A stretch of DNA of 64,000 nucleotides from Streptomyces sp. Je 1-369 (GCF_026810505.1 NZ_CP101750.1:3625254-3689253); one strand, 5' to 3'; positions 8,170 through 16,268 are shown, numbered from the stretch's first letter. The notes: generated by a model not told the origin, from the letters alone. Made by a program: numbers and translations.

Positions 8170-8610
8170 CTACCGACCGGAGCCCGGCGTGACCTCGGCC
8201 CACAGCAACTTCCCCACGTGCCCCGTCCCGAGGGAGTAGGACCCCCAACTGTCCGCGCACGCCCGCACGATGTGCAACCCCCGCCCACCCTCCGCCGTCT
8301 CCGGCGGTCGGCAGTCGTCGTCACGGCCGTCCTCCCCGAACCCGGGTGGGATCTCCGGATTGGAGTCCCACACGGCCACGCGGATCCCCTCCGGGGTGGA
8401 GGAGCGGAGGCGGAGGGCGTAGGGGCCGTCGGTGTGACAGTGCGCATTGTTCAGGAGTTCCCCCGCGAGGAGTTCGGCGGTGGGGGTGAGTTCCCCGAGC
8501 CCGTACGTTTCGAGTACCGCGCGGAGGGTGGCACGGCCGATTCCCGGCGCGCGGGGATCGTGGGGGAGTTGGAGGGTGTAGGTCCAGGGCGGCGATACGG
8601 TTGCGTTCAT
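8170..8610 (-). CDS. GHKL ATPase / anti-sigma-factor-like kinase
   Basis: 146 residues of the RsbW/SpoIIAB-like HATPase_c family, which bind ATP and often phosphorylate anti-anti-sigma factors or sequester sigma factors. The N box is 'LLAGELLNNAHCHT', the G1 box is 'VAVWDSNPEIPPG' and the G2 box is 'EGGRGLHIVRACADSWG'. I chose the ATG at 8608-8610 because GGAGAC lies just upstream; a longer frame to 8700 would add a Pro-rich leader with no ribosome site. It is transcribed away from the HTH gene at 8804. ATPase-HTH-DUF397 clusters of this type surround whiJ and abaA in Streptomyces and affect development. Confidence 0.85.
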   Translation of the reverse strand: MNATVSPPWTYTLQLPHDPRAPGIGRATLRAVLETYGLGELTPTAELLAGELLNNAHCHTDGPYALRLRSSTPEGIRVAVWDSNPEIPPGFGEDGRDDDCRPPETAEGGRGLHIVRACADSWGSYSLGTGHVGKLLWAEVTPGSGR

Positions 8611-8720
8611 GGAAGTCTCCGTTGGGAGCGGGTAGTTGCCGGGTGGGCCCAGTGACGTTGTCGCTCCGTCGAGCGGGGTTCTTCTGGGTGGTGGCGCCAC
8701 TCACAAGGTAGCGACGTCTA

Positions 8721-8734
8721 GTTAAGGCGTTAAC
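8721..8734. promoter_or_regulatory. inverted repeat GTTAA-N4-TTAAC in divergent promoter region
   Basis: A perfect 5-bp inverted repeat with a 4-base spacer lies in the 193-base divergent gap between the ATPase gene and the HTH gene. The stretch is markedly AT-rich for this genome. It is a candidate operator for the HTH protein next door. Confidence 0.45.
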
Positions 8735-8803
8735 CGAAACCTGATAAAGCCCTGCACAACCACTCGTGTGAGTGATGGGACATGAGGAGAGGCGAACGCG
8801 CCC

Positions 8804-9649
8804 GTGAGAACCAACCCGACGGGACGTCAACTGCGGCTGGGCAGCGAGCTGCGTAAGCTCCGCGAACGCGCCGGCCTGACGTCGACGGAGGCCGGGAAAC
8901 TCCTCGGCGTCAAGCAGAACCAGATCAGCAACATAGAGTCCGGGCGGCTCGGCGTGAGCCCGGCACGGGTGCGCGCGCTGGCCTGCCATTACGACTGCTC
9001 CGACAAGCCCCTCATCGACGCGCTGACCGGCATGACCGGTGAACGCACGCGCGGATGGTGGGAGGACTACCGCGAAATACTGTCCGCAGGGCTGCTGGAC
9101 CTCGCCGAGATCGAACACCACGCCACATCGCTGCGCACCGCGGTGACGGTGCACATCCCCGGCCTCTTCCAGACCACGGACTACGCCCGCGAGATCTTCC
9201 GCCAGGGCGTTCCCGAGCTGTCACCGCCGGACATCGAACACCGGATCTCGTACCGCATCAAGCGGCAGGCCGTGCTCTTCAGAGAGCCCCCGACACCCCA
9301 CCAGGCAATCGTCCACGAGGCGGCCCTGCGCATGCAGTTCGGCGGCCCCACCGTGACCCGCGCGCAGCTCAAACACCTCATCGACATGAGCGAGCGGGAG
9401 CACATCACCATTCACGTCATCCCGTTCACTGCCGGAACATTCCCGGGCTCGGGCCAGTCGATCTACTACTCCGCAGGCCCCGTGCCCCAACTCGACACGG
9501 TCAACCTCGACCAGTCGCACGGCCCGGTGTTCCTGGACGCCGAAGCCCAGCTCGACAAGTACCGCATCCTCCTCGACCGCATGGAAGCCACAGCACTCTC
9601 ACCCATGAAGTCACGCGACTTCATCCACAACATCATCCAGGACCTGTAA
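8804..9649 (+). CDS. WhiJ-like XRE regulator (HTH + DUF5753)
   Basis: 281 residues starting GTG, about 12 bases after GAGGAGAGG. The helix-turn-helix at residues 9-65 contains 'TSTEAGKLLGVKQNQISNIESG'. The rest, from about residue 75, is the DUF5753 ligand or partner-binding domain ('IPGLFQTTDYAREIF', 'HEAALRMQFGG', 'PFTAGTFPGSGQS'). Proteins of this Scr1/WhiJ type act with a DUF397 partner, encoded here 12 bases downstream, and often influence sporulation or antibiotic timing. It is probably a cytosolic repressor. The inverted repeat at 8721 and the element at 9865 are possible targets. Confidence 0.88.
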   Translation: MRTNPTGRQLRLGSELRKLRERAGLTSTEAGKLLGVKQNQISNIESGRLGVSPARVRALACHYDCSDKPLIDALTGMTGERTRGWWEDYREILSAGLLDLAEIEHHATSLRTAVTVHIPGLFQTTDYAREIFRQGVPELSPPDIEHRISYRIKRQAVLFREPPTPHQAIVHEAALRMQFGGPTVTRAQLKHLIDMSEREHITIHVIPFTAGTFPGSGQSIYYSAGPVPQLDTVNLDQSHGPVFLDAEAQLDKYRILLDRMEATALSPMKSRDFIHNIIQDL

Positions 9650-9661
9650 AGGAAGCCCACG

Positions 9662-9859
9662 ATGCCCAAGCTCACCTGGCAGAAGTCCTCCTACTGCCAA
9701 GAAGGCAACTCCTGCGTACACATCGCTACCAGCCCCACCGGCACGATCCATCTCACCGAAAGCAGCGACCCCACCCGAGCGATACTCAGCACGACCCCCA
9801 CGGCCTTCGCCGCGCTGCTCCGCTCCGCGCAGCGGCCCGCAGGCGCCGAGACGGCCTGA
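9662..9859 (+). CDS. DUF397 protein, partner of the WhiJ-like regulator
   Basis: A 65-residue protein with the DUF397 signature: 'WQKSSYCQEGNSCVHIA' at the start, then beta strands with 'IHLTESSDPTRAIL' and a final helix beginning 'TPTAFAALL'. It lies 12 bases after the HTH gene, so the two form one operon. DUF397 proteins (AbaA-OrfD type) are small cytosolic proteins thought to bind and modulate the WhiJ-like regulator. The encoded fold is complete. Confidence 0.85.
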   Translation: MPKLTWQKSSYCQEGNSCVHIATSPTGTIHLTESSDPTRAILSTTPTAFAALLRSAQRPAGAETA

Positions 9860-9864
9860 GGGGA

Positions 9865-9962
9865 CGTGGAGGTATGTGCGCCCGGAGCACGGTGAGCCAC
9901 GCTCCGGGGATGCCCGGTCCGAGGCCCCGCGCCGGGATGGCGAGGACGTACATACCTCCGCG
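9865..9962. ncRNA. 98-base inverted-repeat element, three-way-junction-like
   Basis: Outer arms 9865-9880 and 9947-9962 pair over 16 positions, with two G-U-type mismatches. Inside are a perfect 8-bp stem (9881-9888 with 9901-9908) and a 5-bp stem (9913-9917 with 9932-9936). Together they form an outer helix with two internal hairpins, sitting between two DUF397 genes on the + strand. It could be a structured leader of the second DUF397 gene, an attenuator, or a small palindromic mobile element. I do not recognise a named RNA family. Confidence 0.5.
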
Positions 9963-10002
9963 GCCCCGCCCCACAGACGAAGAGAAGGCGCAGACCCAAG
10001 CC

Positions 10003-10239
10003 ATGACCGAGACCCCCCGTATCCCCACCGACCTCGACTGGACCCGCGCCGCGCCCGAGGACGAGCAGGGTCCAGGGCCCTGGATCGAGATCGCCTTCGG
10101 TGCGGACGGCGACGCCGTCTACCTGCGTGAGACCAGCGATCCGGACAACATCGTCACGACCACCCGCAAGAAGTGGGACGCCTTCGTGCTCGGCGTGCAG
10201 GCGGGCGAGTTCGACCACTTCGTGGAGGGTGTCGAGTAA
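10003..10239 (+). CDS. second DUF397-type protein
   Basis: 78 residues. 'WIEIAFGADGDAVYLRETS' then 'NIVTTTRKKWDAFVLGVQAG' and 'FDHF' match the strand and helix layout of DUF397, here without the usual opening W-x-K-S-S and Cys. An acidic leader takes its place. I chose ATG 10003 over earlier in-frame starts because AGAAGG lies upstream and the leader between 9876 and 10002 is occupied by the inverted-repeat element. It is probably a second partner of the WhiJ-like regulator, or of another regulator elsewhere. Confidence 0.75.
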   Translation: MTETPRIPTDLDWTRAAPEDEQGPGPWIEIAFGADGDAVYLRETSDPDNIVTTTRKKWDAFVLGVQAGEFDHFVEGVE

Positions 10240-10554
10240 GTGGCCCCCGGGCGGCTGGCAGGGGCGCGGGAACTGCGCGGGCGACCCCATCCGCCGCGGG
10301 TGACTGCGGACCGGAAGGCCCCCACCCGCGCGGGGACCTGCGCGGGCGACCTCCACCCGCCTGCAGGTGACTGCGGACCGGAAGGCCCCCCACCCCTTCC
10401 GCCCAGGGCCCCGCGGCCTGAGCGCCCGCTTAGAAATGCGGCCGGAGTCACATCCCCCACCCGATGACCCACCCCATTACGTGCAGGTAACTTCCCAGTG
10501 AGCCCTGCCCCTTAGGCCACTGCACTTTCACCGCCACAGCCACTGGAGCCCCTG
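10240..10554. other. intergenic region with a 65-bp-spaced direct repeat
   Basis: 315 bases before the thiolase gene. Bases 10257-10283 hold a version of the GGGGCGCGGG-AACTGCGCG motif that recurs in Streptomyces intergenic DNA. The imperfect direct repeat is listed separately. The last 100 bases probably hold the thiolase promoter. Confidence 0.5.
10273..10394. repeat. imperfect direct repeat, two copies about 65 bases apart
   Basis: Copy 1 starts at 10273 and copy 2 at 10338. Both read CTGCGCGGGCGACC, then a variable Pro/Gly-codon-like middle, then GGTGACTGCGGACCGGAAGG and a run of C. About 50 of 57 positions agree. No start codon or ribosome site accompanies them, so this looks like non-coding duplication. 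Confidence 0.75.
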
Positions 10555-11775
10555 ATGCCCGAAGCCGTGATCGTCTCCGCCGCCCGCACCCCGATCGGCC
10601 GTGCCTTCAAGGGCTCGCTGAAGGATCTGCGGCCGGACGACCTGACCGCGACCATCATCGAGGCCGCCCTCGCCAAGGTCCCCGAGCTGGACCCGAAGGA
10701 CATCGACGACCTGATGCTGGGCTGCGGTCTGCCCGGTGGTGAGCAGGGGCACAACCTCGGCCGCATCGTCGCCGTACAGATGGGCATGGACCACCTTCCG
10801 GGCTGCACCATCACCCGGTACTGCTCCTCGTCCCTCCAGACCTCCCGCATGGCCCTGCACGCCATCAAGGCCGGTGAGGGCGACGTCTTCATCTCCGCCG
10901 GCGTGGAGATGGTGTCGCGGAGCGTGAAGGGGACCAGCGATGGGCTCCCCGATACCCACAACCCCCTCTTCGCCGACGCGGAGGCCCGTACCGAGGCCGT
11001 CGCCAAGACCGAGGGGTCCACGTGGCACGACCCGCGTGAGGACGGGCTCGTCCCGGACGCGTACATCGCGATGGGACAGACCGCCGAGAACCTCGCCCGC
11101 GTGAAGGGCGTCACCCGTCAGGACATGGACGAGTTCGGCGTCCGCTCGCAGAACCTCGCCGAGGAAGCCATCAAGAATGGCTTCTGGGAGCGGGAGATCA
11201 CGCCCGTCACCACCCCGGACGGGACGGTCGTCAGCAAGGACGACGGGCCGCGCGCCGGGGTCACCCTGGAGGGCGTCCAGGGCCTCAAGCCCGTCTTCCG
11301 GCCCGACGGCCTCGTCACCGCCGGCAACTGCTGCCCCCTCAACGACGGCGCCGCCGCCCTCGTGATCATGAGCGACACCAAGGCCCGCGAACTCGGCCTG
11401 ACCCCGCTCGCCCGCATCGTCTCCACCGGCGTCACCGGCCTCTCCCCCGAGATCATGGGCCTCGGCCCGGTCGAGGCGAGCAAGCAGGCGCTCCGGCGCG
11501 CCGGGCTGACCATCGACGACATCGACCTGGTCGAGATCAACGAGGCGTTCGCCGCCCAGGTGATCCCCAGCTACCGCGACCTGGGCATCGACATCGACAA
11601 GCTGAACGTCAACGGCGGCGGCATCGCCGTCGGCCACCCCTTCGGCATGACCGGCGCCCGCATCACCGGCACGCTGATCAATTCCCTCCAGTTCCACGAC
11701 AAGCAGTTCGGCCTCGAGACGATGTGCGTCGGCGGCGGCCAGGGCATGGCCATGGTTATCGAACGCCTCAGCTAA
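10555..11775 (+). CDS. acetyl-CoA acetyltransferase (thiolase)
   Basis: 406 residues, normal thiolase length. The enzyme makes or cleaves acetoacetyl-CoA or longer 3-ketoacyl-CoAs in the cytosol. The acyl-accepting Cys is in 'RYCSSSLQ' (C90), the substrate loop is '[12 protein letters not shown]', and the C-terminal catalytic blocks are '[12 protein letters not shown]' (His) and '[11 protein letters not shown]' (Cys general base). The N-terminal block '[13 protein letters not shown]' is also typical. Whether it serves beta-oxidation or biosynthesis cannot be told from sequence alone, because no hydratase or dehydrogenase neighbours are present. It is followed by a strong terminator. Confidence 0.92.
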   Translation: MPEAVIVSAARTPIGRAFKGSLKDLRPDDLTATIIEAALAKVPELDPKDIDDLMLGCGLPGGEQGHNLGRIVAVQMGMDHLPGCTITRYCSSSLQTSRMALHAIKAGEGDVFISAGVEMVSRSVKGTSDGLPDTHNPLFADAEARTEAVAKTEGSTWHDPREDGLVPDAYIAMGQTAENLARVKGVTRQDMDEFGVRSQNLAEEAIKNGFWEREITPVTTPDGTVVSKDDGPRAGVTLEGVQGLKPVFRPDGLVTAGNCCPLNDGAAALVIMSDTKARELGLTPLARIVSTGVTGLSPEIMGLGPVEASKQALRRAGLTIDDIDLVEINEAFAAQVIPSYRDLGIDIDKLNVNGGGIAVGHPFGMTGARITGTLINSLQFHDKQFGLETMCVGGGQGMAMVIERLS

Positions 11776-11855
11776 TAACGGCCGGTAACAGTAGAAAACC
11801 GCTGACACACAGTTCCCTCTGCTGACCCTCCGTCCCTGCATCACTTCGTGACCCA

Positions 11856-11892
11856 ATCTCCCCCAGGATGTGACCTATCTCCTGGGGGAGAT
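11856..11892. terminator. hairpin terminator after thiolase
   Basis: Arms of 13 bp (11856-11868 and 11880-11892, with CTCCCCCAGGA and its complement) enclose an 11-base loop. There is no U-tract, as is usual in Streptomyces. Confidence 0.75.
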
Positions 11893-12040
11893 GGACATGC
11901 CCAGCTCAGAGCACATACGGGGGTAAACCTCGGGCCCTAAGTCCTGTCCCATTCGTGACGTAATGCACTGACAGCTGGATCGTGCAGGCTTCAAGCTGAT
12001 GTAGGAAGTCGGGGGTCGACTTGAAACCGGGAGTACGTCA

Positions 12041-12937
12041 GTGAGCGCCTTGCCTCTTGCCCTGCTGCTCTCCACGGCCGCTGCCACGGCCGTGGGCGTC
12101 GCTGCCCTGCACGCCGTGCACGGCATGCGGAAGCAGCTCGCCGAGATCACAGCCCTGCACACCGAACTGGCCGCCAGAGCCGAAGCCGAAGCCGACAGCC
12201 GTGCCACGAGCGGCCCGCACCCCACGGTGCCGGCGGCCCGCGCCACCGTGGACACCGACGAGATACGCGCGGCCGTGACCGAGGCGCTCGCCGAGGAGCG
12301 CGAGCGCGAGCTCGCCGAGGCCCGCGCGTTCTGGGCCGCTCAGGAGGCCCGCGAGGGCGCCGACGGGCCCTCGCTGCTCGGCGGACTGCCCGGCCTGCCC
12401 GACGGCATCGCCGACGAGCTGTTCCTGCCCCGGCAGGCCGACTTCGCGGGCCTGGAGTCCGACAGTCTGGAGCCGGTGACCGAGCCGTTCGCCGAGTCGA
12501 CGGGCACCGACGAGTTCGCCGGGGACTCCCCGGAGCTGGCCGCCGCCCGCCGCCGGCACCCCTCGCACCCGGACTTCGTGCCGGTGCAGATGCCGACACC
12601 CGAGGGGCACGGCGACCACGGCGATCACGGTGATCACGGTGATCACGAGCGCACGGTGGCGTGCCTGGAGGAGCTGGCCGACGCCCGCACCGCCCTCGCC
12701 GACGTCCGCCCCGGCCCGCTGGGCACGCTCGACGTGTACGTCTTCGCGGACGGTACGACGCTGTGCATGACGCCCGGCCACCGCGAGACCGCGGAGCTCC
12801 TGGCGACCGCGCTGCGCGAGGGCCGCACTCCGTTCCTGCTCGGCGGCTCCGGCATCTCCGGTGCGTACGCCCTGACGTTCGAGTGCGGCACCGAGAACAT
12901 CTACATCCTGGCCGACCGCGTCATCGCCTCGGTCTGA
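12041..12937 (+). CDS. membrane-anchored conserved protein with DHG repeat
   Basis: 298 residues starting GTG. An N-terminal hydrophobic helix (residues 3-25) is followed by a helical Ala/Glu-rich region to about residue 110 and an acidic linker. A short repeat 'DHGDHGDHGDHGDH' (about residues 190-204) could bind metal. The folded C-terminal domain (about 210-298) contains 'LDVYVFADGTTLCMTPGHRETAELL' in shorter conserved blocks and ends 'ENIYILADRVIASV'. The layout suggests a single-pass protein with a cytoplasmic globular domain. The function is unknown. The gene is followed at once by a 7-bp repeat array. Confidence 0.7.
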   Translation: MSALPLALLLSTAAATAVGVAALHAVHGMRKQLAEITALHTELAARAEAEADSRATSGPHPTVPAARATVDTDEIRAAVTEALAEERERELAEARAFWAAQEAREGADGPSLLGGLPGLPDGIADELFLPRQADFAGLESDSLEPVTEPFAESTGTDEFAGDSPELAAARRRHPSHPDFVPVQMPTPEGHGDHGDHGDHGDHERTVACLEELADARTALADVRPGPLGTLDVYVFADGTTLCMTPGHRETAELLATALREGRTPFLLGGSGISGAYALTFECGTENIYILADRVIASV

Positions 12938-12970
12938 GCGACGAGCAACGAGCGACGAGCGACGAGCGAA
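12936..12970. repeat. five tandem 7-bp units overlapping a stop codon
   Basis: The units are GAGCGAC, GAGCAAC, GAGCGAC, GAGCGAC and GAGCGAA. The first begins within the TGA (12935-12937) of the preceding gene. It is the third 7-bp array in the window placed directly at a stop codon. Confidence 0.85.
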
Positions 12971-12984
12971 CCGCAGAAGGGGGT

Positions 12985-13296
12985 CTAGACCCCGGCCCGC
13001 TTCTGCGCCTCCTCCACGAGTTCCAGCGCCCGCGCGAGCTCCTCGGGATCCGTCAGGACGAGGGCGAGATCGCGCCCCGCGACGGTGATCTGGTCGGCCG
13101 CGGCGAACATCCCCGCGTCCGGCATCTCCCGCGGCTGCGCCTCCGGTTCCTCGATGCGCTGGGTGCGGGCGGCCAACTCCCTGGCCAGAGCGAGCGCTTC
13201 GGTCGCCGCCCCCCGCTGCAGGCGGCTCTGCGGGGCGGCCCGCAGACGGTCGGCGAAATGGTCCACTGCGGCTGTCAAAGGCGTCGTATCGAGCAC
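12985..13296 (-). CDS. small helical protein of unknown function
   Basis: 103 residues, starting GTG. It is predicted all-helical and Ala/Arg/Glu-rich. The stretch 'EMPDAGMFAAADQITVAGRDLALVL' (shown only in part) divides two helical halves, and the C terminus is 'LVEEAQKRAGV'. There is no signal peptide or membrane segment. It is convergent with the 12041 gene and divergent from the DUF4287 gene. The composition is protein-like and the codons follow the genome bias, so I take it as real. I cannot assign a role. Confidence 0.65.
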   Translation of the reverse strand: MLDTTPLTAAVDHFADRLRAAPQSRLQRGAATEALALARELAARTQRIEEPEAQPREMPDAGMFAAADQITVAGRDLALVLTDPEELARALELVEEAQKRAGV

Positions 13297-13398
13297 GCAG
13301 CGACCTTATGCTCCCTTCCGGGACTGTTGCCAACGCCCCAACGCTCAGGCACGGTGGCGTGAAGGACGGAACACATCGCGACGCGTCCGGAGGCGCCG

Positions 13399-13629
13399 AT
13401 GTCCCAAGTCTTCTCCGAGGAGACCCACCGCAACATGCTCGCCCGAATCCCCCACTGCACCGGTCGTGAAGTCTCCGACTGGCTGCGCGCCGTGGAGGAA
13501 GGACCCTCCCTCTTCCGCTTCGAGGAAAAAGTCAGCTGGCTCCGCTCGGAACACAATCTCGCGTACGGGCACGCGAAGGCGATCATCCACGAGTACGACC
13601 TCAGGCGGGCCGCCCGCAAACTCCTCTGA
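13399..13629 (+). CDS. DUF4287 domain protein
   Basis: A 76-residue protein that is nearly all DUF4287. It contains 'MLARIPHCTGREVSDWL', 'FRFEEKVSWLRSEHNLAYGHAKAIIHEYD' (shown in parts: a helix pair with G-H-A) and a basic C-terminal helix. GGAGG precedes the ATG. Related domains are found alone or fused to DUF5655 in many bacteria and are probably nucleic-acid or nucleotide binding, but the role is not established. A strong hairpin follows. Confidence 0.8.
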   Translation: MSQVFSEETHRNMLARIPHCTGREVSDWLRAVEEGPSLFRFEEKVSWLRSEHNLAYGHAKAIIHEYDLRRAARKLL

Positions 13630-13652
13630 CCCCCACCCACACGGCACACGGC

Positions 13653-13690
13653 GAAGGGCCCGCGGACCGTCTCCGGTCCGCGGGCCCTTC
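13653..13690. terminator. bidirectional hairpin terminator
   Basis: A 16-bp stem (arms 13653-13668 and 13675-13690, AAGGGCCCGCGGACC type) with a 6-base loop lies between the convergent DUF4287 and Bax-inhibitor genes. Confidence 0.8.
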
Positions 13691-13716
13691 TGCGACTACT
13701 GCGACAGCTACGCGTC

Positions 13717-14649
13717 TCAGTCGTTGCCCGAGAAGATCGCGATCAGGCGCAGGAACTCCATGTAGATCCAGACGAGCGTCATCGTCAGACCGAACGCGGC
13801 GAGCCACGCCTCTTCCTTCGGCGCTCCGTACGCGATGCCGTCCTCGACCTGCTTGAAGTCCAGGGCCAGGAAGCACGCGCCGAGCAGGATGCCGACGATG
13901 CCGAAGACGATGCCGAGGCCACCGCTGCGGAAGCCGAGGCCGTCACCGCCGCCGAAGACCATGAACAGCAGGTTCACGGCGGTGAGCAGCAGGAAGCCCA
14001 TCGCCGCGGCCATCACGAAGCCGTAGAAGCGACGGTTGACGCGGATCCAGCCCGCCTTGTACGCCACGAGGACGCCGATGAAGACGGCCATCGTGCCGAG
14101 CACGGCCTGCATGGCCGCGCCGCTGGCGATGCGGTTGTCGACGACACTGGAGACGACGCCGAGGAAGACACCTTCCAGCGCGGCGTACGTCAGGATCAGC
14201 GCGGGCGAGGCCTTGCGCTTGAAGGCCTGGACGAGGCCCAGGACCATCGCGACAAGACCGGCGCCGATCGCGATGCCGTACGACTTGCTGATGTTGGCGT
14301 CGTCGACCGGCAGCAGCGCCCAGGCGATCGCGGCCGTCACCACGAGGGTGCCGAGCGTGGTCGCCGTACGCATGACGACGTCGTCCATCGTCATACGGCC
14401 CGCGGTGGTCACGGGCGCCTGGGGCGCTCCGTGCTGCAGGTCCTGCTGGGCGTACGGATTCGTGGCGTAGGGGTTGTCCGCGGGGGCCTGCTGGCCTCCG
14501 GCGTACGGATTGCCCTGCGCGTACGGGTTGCCCTGTTGGGTCTGGGTCGCGCCCGCGGGTCCCCCGGCCTGCGGCTGCCGGCCGAAGCCTGCGAAGCCGT
14601 TGTCGCGGCTGAACCCCCGTCGCGAGAAGACCGGGTTACTGCTCCTCAT
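13717..14649 (-). CDS. Bax inhibitor-1/YccA family membrane protein
   Basis: 310 residues. Residues 1-85 are a cytoplasmic, disordered Gln/Pro/Asn/Tyr-rich tail with repeats of 'GNPYAQGNPYAGG' type. Seven hydrophobic helices follow, ending 'LVWIYMEFLRLIAIFSGND'. The family includes bacterial calcium-leak channels and regulators of membrane stress (YccA-like), but no substrate can be read from sequence. GGAGGAGTGAA precedes the ATG. The gene lies downstream of bldA on the same strand, 216 bases apart. Confidence 0.88.
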   Translation of the reverse strand: MRSSNPVFSRRGFSRDNGFAGFGRQPQAGGPAGATQTQQGNPYAQGNPYAGGQQAPADNPYATNPYAQQDLQHGAPQAPVTTAGRMTMDDVVMRTATTLGTLVVTAAIAWALLPVDDANISKSYGIAIGAGLVAMVLGLVQAFKRKASPALILTYAALEGVFLGVVSSVVDNRIASGAAMQAVLGTMAVFIGVLVAYKAGWIRVNRRFYGFVMAAAMGFLLLTAVNLLFMVFGGGDGLGFRSGGLGIVFGIVGILLGACFLALDFKQVEDGIAYGAPKEEAWLAAFGLTMTLVWIYMEFLRLIAIFSGND

Positions 14650-14865
14650 TTCACTCCTCCATGGCCACCGTGTGTGGCTTTGCCCTCAAGAGTAATGCGT
14701 AGGCAAAGGGATGAGCCTAGTGCTTGGGGAGGATCTTTCCCTCACTGTGATGGAGAACGCGCACGAAGGGGCCACTGTTCCCGCTTCTGTGGCGTTGCGC
14801 CGCCCGGGTGACCCCGGAGAGCGACGAGCGGTCGACGGTGAGGCACGGCGGGTGTACGGCGGATG

Positions 14866-14948
14866 TGCCCGGAGCCGGACTCGAACCGGCACGCCCCCGA
14901 GGGGCAGCGAGGTTTAAGCTCGCCGTGTCTGCATTCCACCATCCGGGC
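14866..14948 (-). tRNA. bldA: tRNA-Leu(UAA), bldA
   Basis: Read on the minus strand, the acceptor arms GCCCGGA (14948-14942) and TCCGGGC (14873-14867) pair over 7 bp. The anticodon loop is CTTAAAC, giving anticodon UAA. A long variable arm (CCCCTCGGGGGC) marks a class II tRNA, and the T loop is GGTTCGAGTCC. The discriminator is A and CCA is not encoded. UAA reads the UUA codon. In Streptomyces the single tRNA for UUA is BldA, which limits translation of TTA-containing developmental and antibiotic genes. Confidence 0.95.
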
Positions 14949-15390
14949 AGGCCATGGGCTCCGCGTCGAGGCTTCGACCCTATCGGGAGGCATCCCCCGA
15001 ACAGCGGAAGGGCAGCCCGATGTTGTCTTATTTTATTGACGTCTGAGGGTGCATCAGACCCTGACACGGTCCGTTGGTACATGCCGGAGGCCTTGTCGCG
15101 GCCCCGGCCGGTCCCGTGGCGCTGTGCACGGAATGACGGAATTTAGCCGCCCGGACGGTCCCGGTCCCGCTTTCACCCCCCTTCTCCGCCTTCTCCGTCT
15201 TCGCCGTCTTCTCCCTCGGCCCCGCCTCCTCCCGGACTCAGGGATAGGTGTCATCCCCAGGTATGACAGGCCGACCTCAAGTCCGACTGGAGACGGCCCC
15301 GGGAACCGGAACAGCGGCTGACTACAGGGCGCGGATCGGCCAGGACGATGGAGTACGTCCCCACTCGTCGTCCCGACAGGAGCCCGTCCC
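14949..15390. other. bldA promoter region and spacer before the ABC operon
   Basis: This 442-base divergent region holds the upstream DNA of bldA (-) and of the ABC operon (+). An AT-rich block at 15023-15041 is the most promoter-like stretch on the bldA side: on the minus strand it includes TAAAAT, about 85 bases before the tRNA start. Bases 15183-15218 are a pyrimidine tract made of 9-base near repeats (TTCTCCGCC, TTCTCCGTC, TTCGCCGTC, TTCTCCCTC). I see no gene. Confidence 0.5.
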
Positions 15391-16161
15391 GTGACCACCA
15401 CCCCCTTCGCCGCCCGCGCCACCGCCGTGGCCGCACGCGCCACGGACCTCTCCAAGGTGTACGGACAGGGCGAGACCCAGGTGGTCGCCCTGGACCACGT
15501 CTCCGTCGACTTCGGGCAGGGTGAGTTCACCGCGATCATGGGTCCCTCGGGCTCCGGCAAGTCGACGCTGATGCACTGCGTCGCGGGCCTGGACAGCTTC
15601 AGCTCCGGCTCCGTGCGCATCGGCGAAACGGAACTGTCCACGCTGAAGGACAAGCAGCTCACCAAGCTCCGCCGGGACAAGATCGGCTTCATCTTCCAGG
15701 CGTTCAACCTGCTGCCGACGCTGACGGCACTGGAGAACATCACGCTGCCGATGGACATCGCGGGCCGCAAGCCGGACAAGCGGTGGCTGGAGCAGGTCAT
15801 CGAGATGGTCGGCCTCTCCGGGCGGCTCAGCCACCGACCCACGGAGCTCTCCGGCGGGCAGCAGCAGCGTGTCGCCGTGGCCCGCGCGCTCGCCTCCCAG
15901 CCGGAGATCATCTTCGGTGACGAACCGACCGGCAACCTCGACTCGCGCTCCGGCGCGGAGGTCCTCGGCTTCCTCCGCAACTCCGTGCGGGACCTCGGGC
16001 AGACCGTCGTGATGGTCACGCACGACCCCGTGGCGGCGTCGTACGCGGACCGCGTGATCTTCCTCGCGGACGGACGGGTCGTCGACGAGATGCACGGGCC
16101 GACGGCGGACGGCGTCCTCGACCGCATGAAGCACTTCGACGCGAAGGGCCGGACGAGCTAG
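15391..16161 (+). CDS. ABC transporter ATP-binding protein (MacB/LolD type)
   Basis: 256 residues starting GTG, after CAGGAG. Walker A is 'GPSGSGKST' (about 51-59), the Q loop is in 'FIFQAFNLLP', the signature is 'ELSGGQQQRVAVARAL', and Walker B is 'EIIFGDEPTGNLDS' with the switch His in 'VMVTHDP'. It powers the FtsX-type permease encoded 156 bases downstream. Transporters of this class move lipids, peptides or antibiotics, or transmit signals across the membrane, rather than importing nutrients. No substrate-binding gene is present. It is strongly similar to the subunit at 52733-53521. Confidence 0.93.
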   Translation: MTTTPFAARATAVAARATDLSKVYGQGETQVVALDHVSVDFGQGEFTAIMGPSGSGKSTLMHCVAGLDSFSSGSVRIGETELSTLKDKQLTKLRRDKIGFIFQAFNLLPTLTALENITLPMDIAGRKPDKRWLEQVIEMVGLSGRLSHRPTELSGGQQQRVAVARALASQPEIIFGDEPTGNLDSRSGAEVLGFLRNSVRDLGQTVVMVTHDPVAASYADRVIFLADGRVVDEMHGPTADGVLDRMKHFDAKGRTS

Positions 16162-16235
16162 TGGCCGCTCGGCCTCGGGCGGGTTTTCCCTACCGCCGCT
16201 GAGGCCGGGCATGTTTCGGGACTGCGGGCCGTCTG

Positions 16236-16268
16236 TGGCTTGTCGCGCAGTTCCCCGCGCCCCTGGGA
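16236..16268 (-). repeat. Streptomyces-type dispersed intergenic motif
   Basis: On the minus strand this contains GGGGCGCGGGGAACTGCGCG followed by ACAAGCC. This short motif recurs in intergenic DNA of many Streptomyces genomes (from memory), and a variant occurs at 10257. It lies in the gap between the two ABC genes. The role is unknown. Confidence 0.6.

Noticed and set aside
15054..16127. 357-codon minus-strand frame through the bldA upstream region
   Set aside because: Most of it is opposite the ABC ATPase gene, and the remainder is pyrimidine-tract low complexity.
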